A stretch of DNA of 25,412 nt, taken from NCBI GenBank assembly GCA_004524515.1, contig SDNV01000029.1, forward strand, positions 1 to 25,412, written 5' to 3'. The notes under the pieces were generated by a model. The model did no database searches. It saw only the letters and a program-made list of their open reading frames with translations, and had not been told where the DNA came from. Shown one piece after another: positions 24,438 through 25,412 of this stretch (its first letter is position 1; every line of letters begins with the position of its first letter). The position numbers and the translations under genes are program-made. Source of the stretch: Promethearchaeota archaeon (GTDB lineage: Archaea > Asgardarchaeota > Lokiarchaeia > Sigynarchaeales > SOKP01).

Positions 24438-25412
24438 TTATTTAAGTTCTTTGACTGCTAATACCATATTATTTAATTTTCTTATAGCTATCTCATAAGC
24501 AAATTTTTCACCAAATCCTTCAAGTAGACTTTTAAATCCGCAATCGGGCTTTATAAATAAATTTTCTTTTCCAAATTGATCGATTCCTTTGCTAATATAT
24601 TTTTTCAAGAAGTCAATTTTTTCAATATAATCATTTACGCTTGCATCTTTCATAGGAGATAAATTTGTTTGGATAGTACCCATCGCTAAGAATTTATTAT
24701 TTTCTTCCAAATGCTTTTTTTCAAATATATTAAAATTTACTTCACTTGTTCGAAATTCATGATCTAAAATTTTTAAATCAGTTTTTAAAAGAAGATCTCG
24801 TAAGTTAGGGCTAATTCTTCCACAAACATGGACAGAAGACAAACCTTTAATCTCAGATAACGCTTTATTTAATGTTTCAATTATGAAATCTTCTGAATGA
24901 AAGAAAATTTTTCTACCTACTAACAATCCTAATATTGGTTCATCCATAGAGATAATATTTATTCCCATATCATTATAAGCTTTACCAATTTTTTTCATAA
25001 TCTCAGCAAATTTATCAACAATCCAATCCACCATTATTGCTCGATGTTCATTAAATATTTTAAGTTCTACACCTTGAGTTAATTTTTCTCGTAATAGTAT
25101 TTCGCTTGCCAAGGTAAATGGTCCAGTCAAACATGCCTTTGTACCCTTAATAGATTCCTTAAGGTGAGAATATTTATTTAAAAAATCGATGATGAATTGT
25201 CCATATTCCAAGGCTACGGGTTTATCTGGTATCTTGAAATCATCTCCTAGATAAAAAACATCAGGTTTAACTTCCTCTAATGGATCAATAATTTTAGCTA
25301 ACGGTGAAAGAAATTGAGGATTCATTGCTACAAGTTGAGGATAACAAGGGAAATCAATACCGATATTAATTAAATCTTCAAAAGCTAATAACATATTTTC
25401 CTCGGTGTTACT
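24438..25412 (-). CDS. Cobalamin-independent methionine synthase (MetE C-terminal type), 5' truncated
   Basis: Archaeal short MetE: only the catalytic zinc-containing barrel, which transfers a methyl group to homocysteine (in archaea probably from a corrinoid or other donor). Counted from the ATG at 25394, zinc ligands are H189 and C191 (VHVCGR), E213 (DHEF, the 22-residue spacing from the Cys seen in MetE) and C285 (PDCGFKS). DEP at 151-153 is the homocysteine-side motif. The frame stays open from that ATG to the window edge and reads SNTEEN before it, resembling the family TEEN element. The true start therefore lies outside the window and the gene is partial. It is convergent with the ESCRT-III gene, 59 bp away. 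Confidence 0.88.
   Translation of the reverse strand, partial: SNTEENMLLAFEDLINIGIDFPCYPQLVAMNPQFLSPLAKIIDPLEEVKPDVFYLGDDFKIPDKPVALEYGQFIIDFLNKYSHLKESIKGTKACLTGPFTLASEILLREKLTQGVELKIFNEHRAIMVDWIVDKFAEIMKKIGKAYNDMGINIISMDEPILGLLVGRKIFFHSEDFIIETLNKALSEIKGLSSVHVCGRISPNLRDLLLKTDLKILDHEFRTSEVNFNIFEKKHLEENNKFLAMGTIQTNLSPMKDASVNDYIEKIDFLKKYISKGIDQFGKENLFIKPDCGFKSLLEGFGEKFAYEIAIRKLNNMVLAVKELK

Noticed and set aside
1..25412. CRISPR arrays, tRNA, rRNA, insertion sequences
   Set aside because: No regularly spaced repeats, cloverleaf-like GC-rich segments, transposase genes or conserved rRNA stretches were seen by eye on either strand; a covariance-model scan was not possible.

Overview
The window comes from a strongly AT-rich archaeal genome and most likely from an Asgard archaeon, probably of the Lokiarchaeia type. 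Archaeal markers include a histone, geranylgeranyl reductases, RNA polymerase subunit Rpo4, ribosomal protein eL21, Pus10, a DUF655 protein, NurA and type II 3-dehydroquinate synthase. Eukaryote-like genes point to Asgard: a Ras/Rab-type small GTPase with the WDFGGEERF switch typical of lokiarchaeal GTPases, a Roadblock/LC7 protein with a long acidic tail, and an ESCRT-III (Snf7-type) protein. The lineage call is inference from gene content; no rRNA or tRNA gene was seen.

Layout. 1-680: a VapBC-like toxin-antitoxin pair on the minus strand with a perfect palindrome in its promoter. 681-1198: a gene-free stretch leading to the histone promoter. 1199-4045 (+): histone and two tandem geranylgeranyl reductase paralogs. 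4087-7725: a metallo-beta-lactamase-fold hydrolase (-), diverging from a GPH-type sugar symporter and a D-lyxose isomerase (+), then an unrecognised small helical protein. 7772-10703 (-): a CPBP (Rce1-like) membrane protease, a small GTPase and a stand-alone NDP-forming acyl-CoA synthetase alpha subunit. 10796-12082 (+): NurA nuclease. 12079-16643 (-): the conserved archaeal information-processing cluster, in transcription order pus10, eL21, rpo4, DUF655, ksgA, hemK2. 16852-17106 (+): cold-shock protein. 17236-22931 (-): Roadblock protein, a P-loop nucleoside-kinase-like protein, a zinc-ribbon/degenerate CPBP membrane protein, a GH57 glycosidase and type II DHQ synthase. 23099-24378 (+): a hotdog thioesterase and ESCRT-III. 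24438-25412 (-): a MetE-type methionine synthase running off the window edge.

Two genes of the translation cluster have no ATG/GTG/TTG start that preserves the conserved N-terminus. These are eL21, easily missed entirely, and the HemK2 methyltransferase, which loses 52 residues if started at its first ATG. Both have an in-frame ATT at the homologous start position. Other points of interest are an MIM2-like Vps4-binding motif in the ESCRT-III tail, a CPBP protein that appears to have lost all its catalytic residues but gained two zinc ribbons, and an Rce1-like protease beside a GTPase with no CaaX cysteine. I see no clear multi-gene defence or otherwise new system. The strongest leads are these individual oddities.
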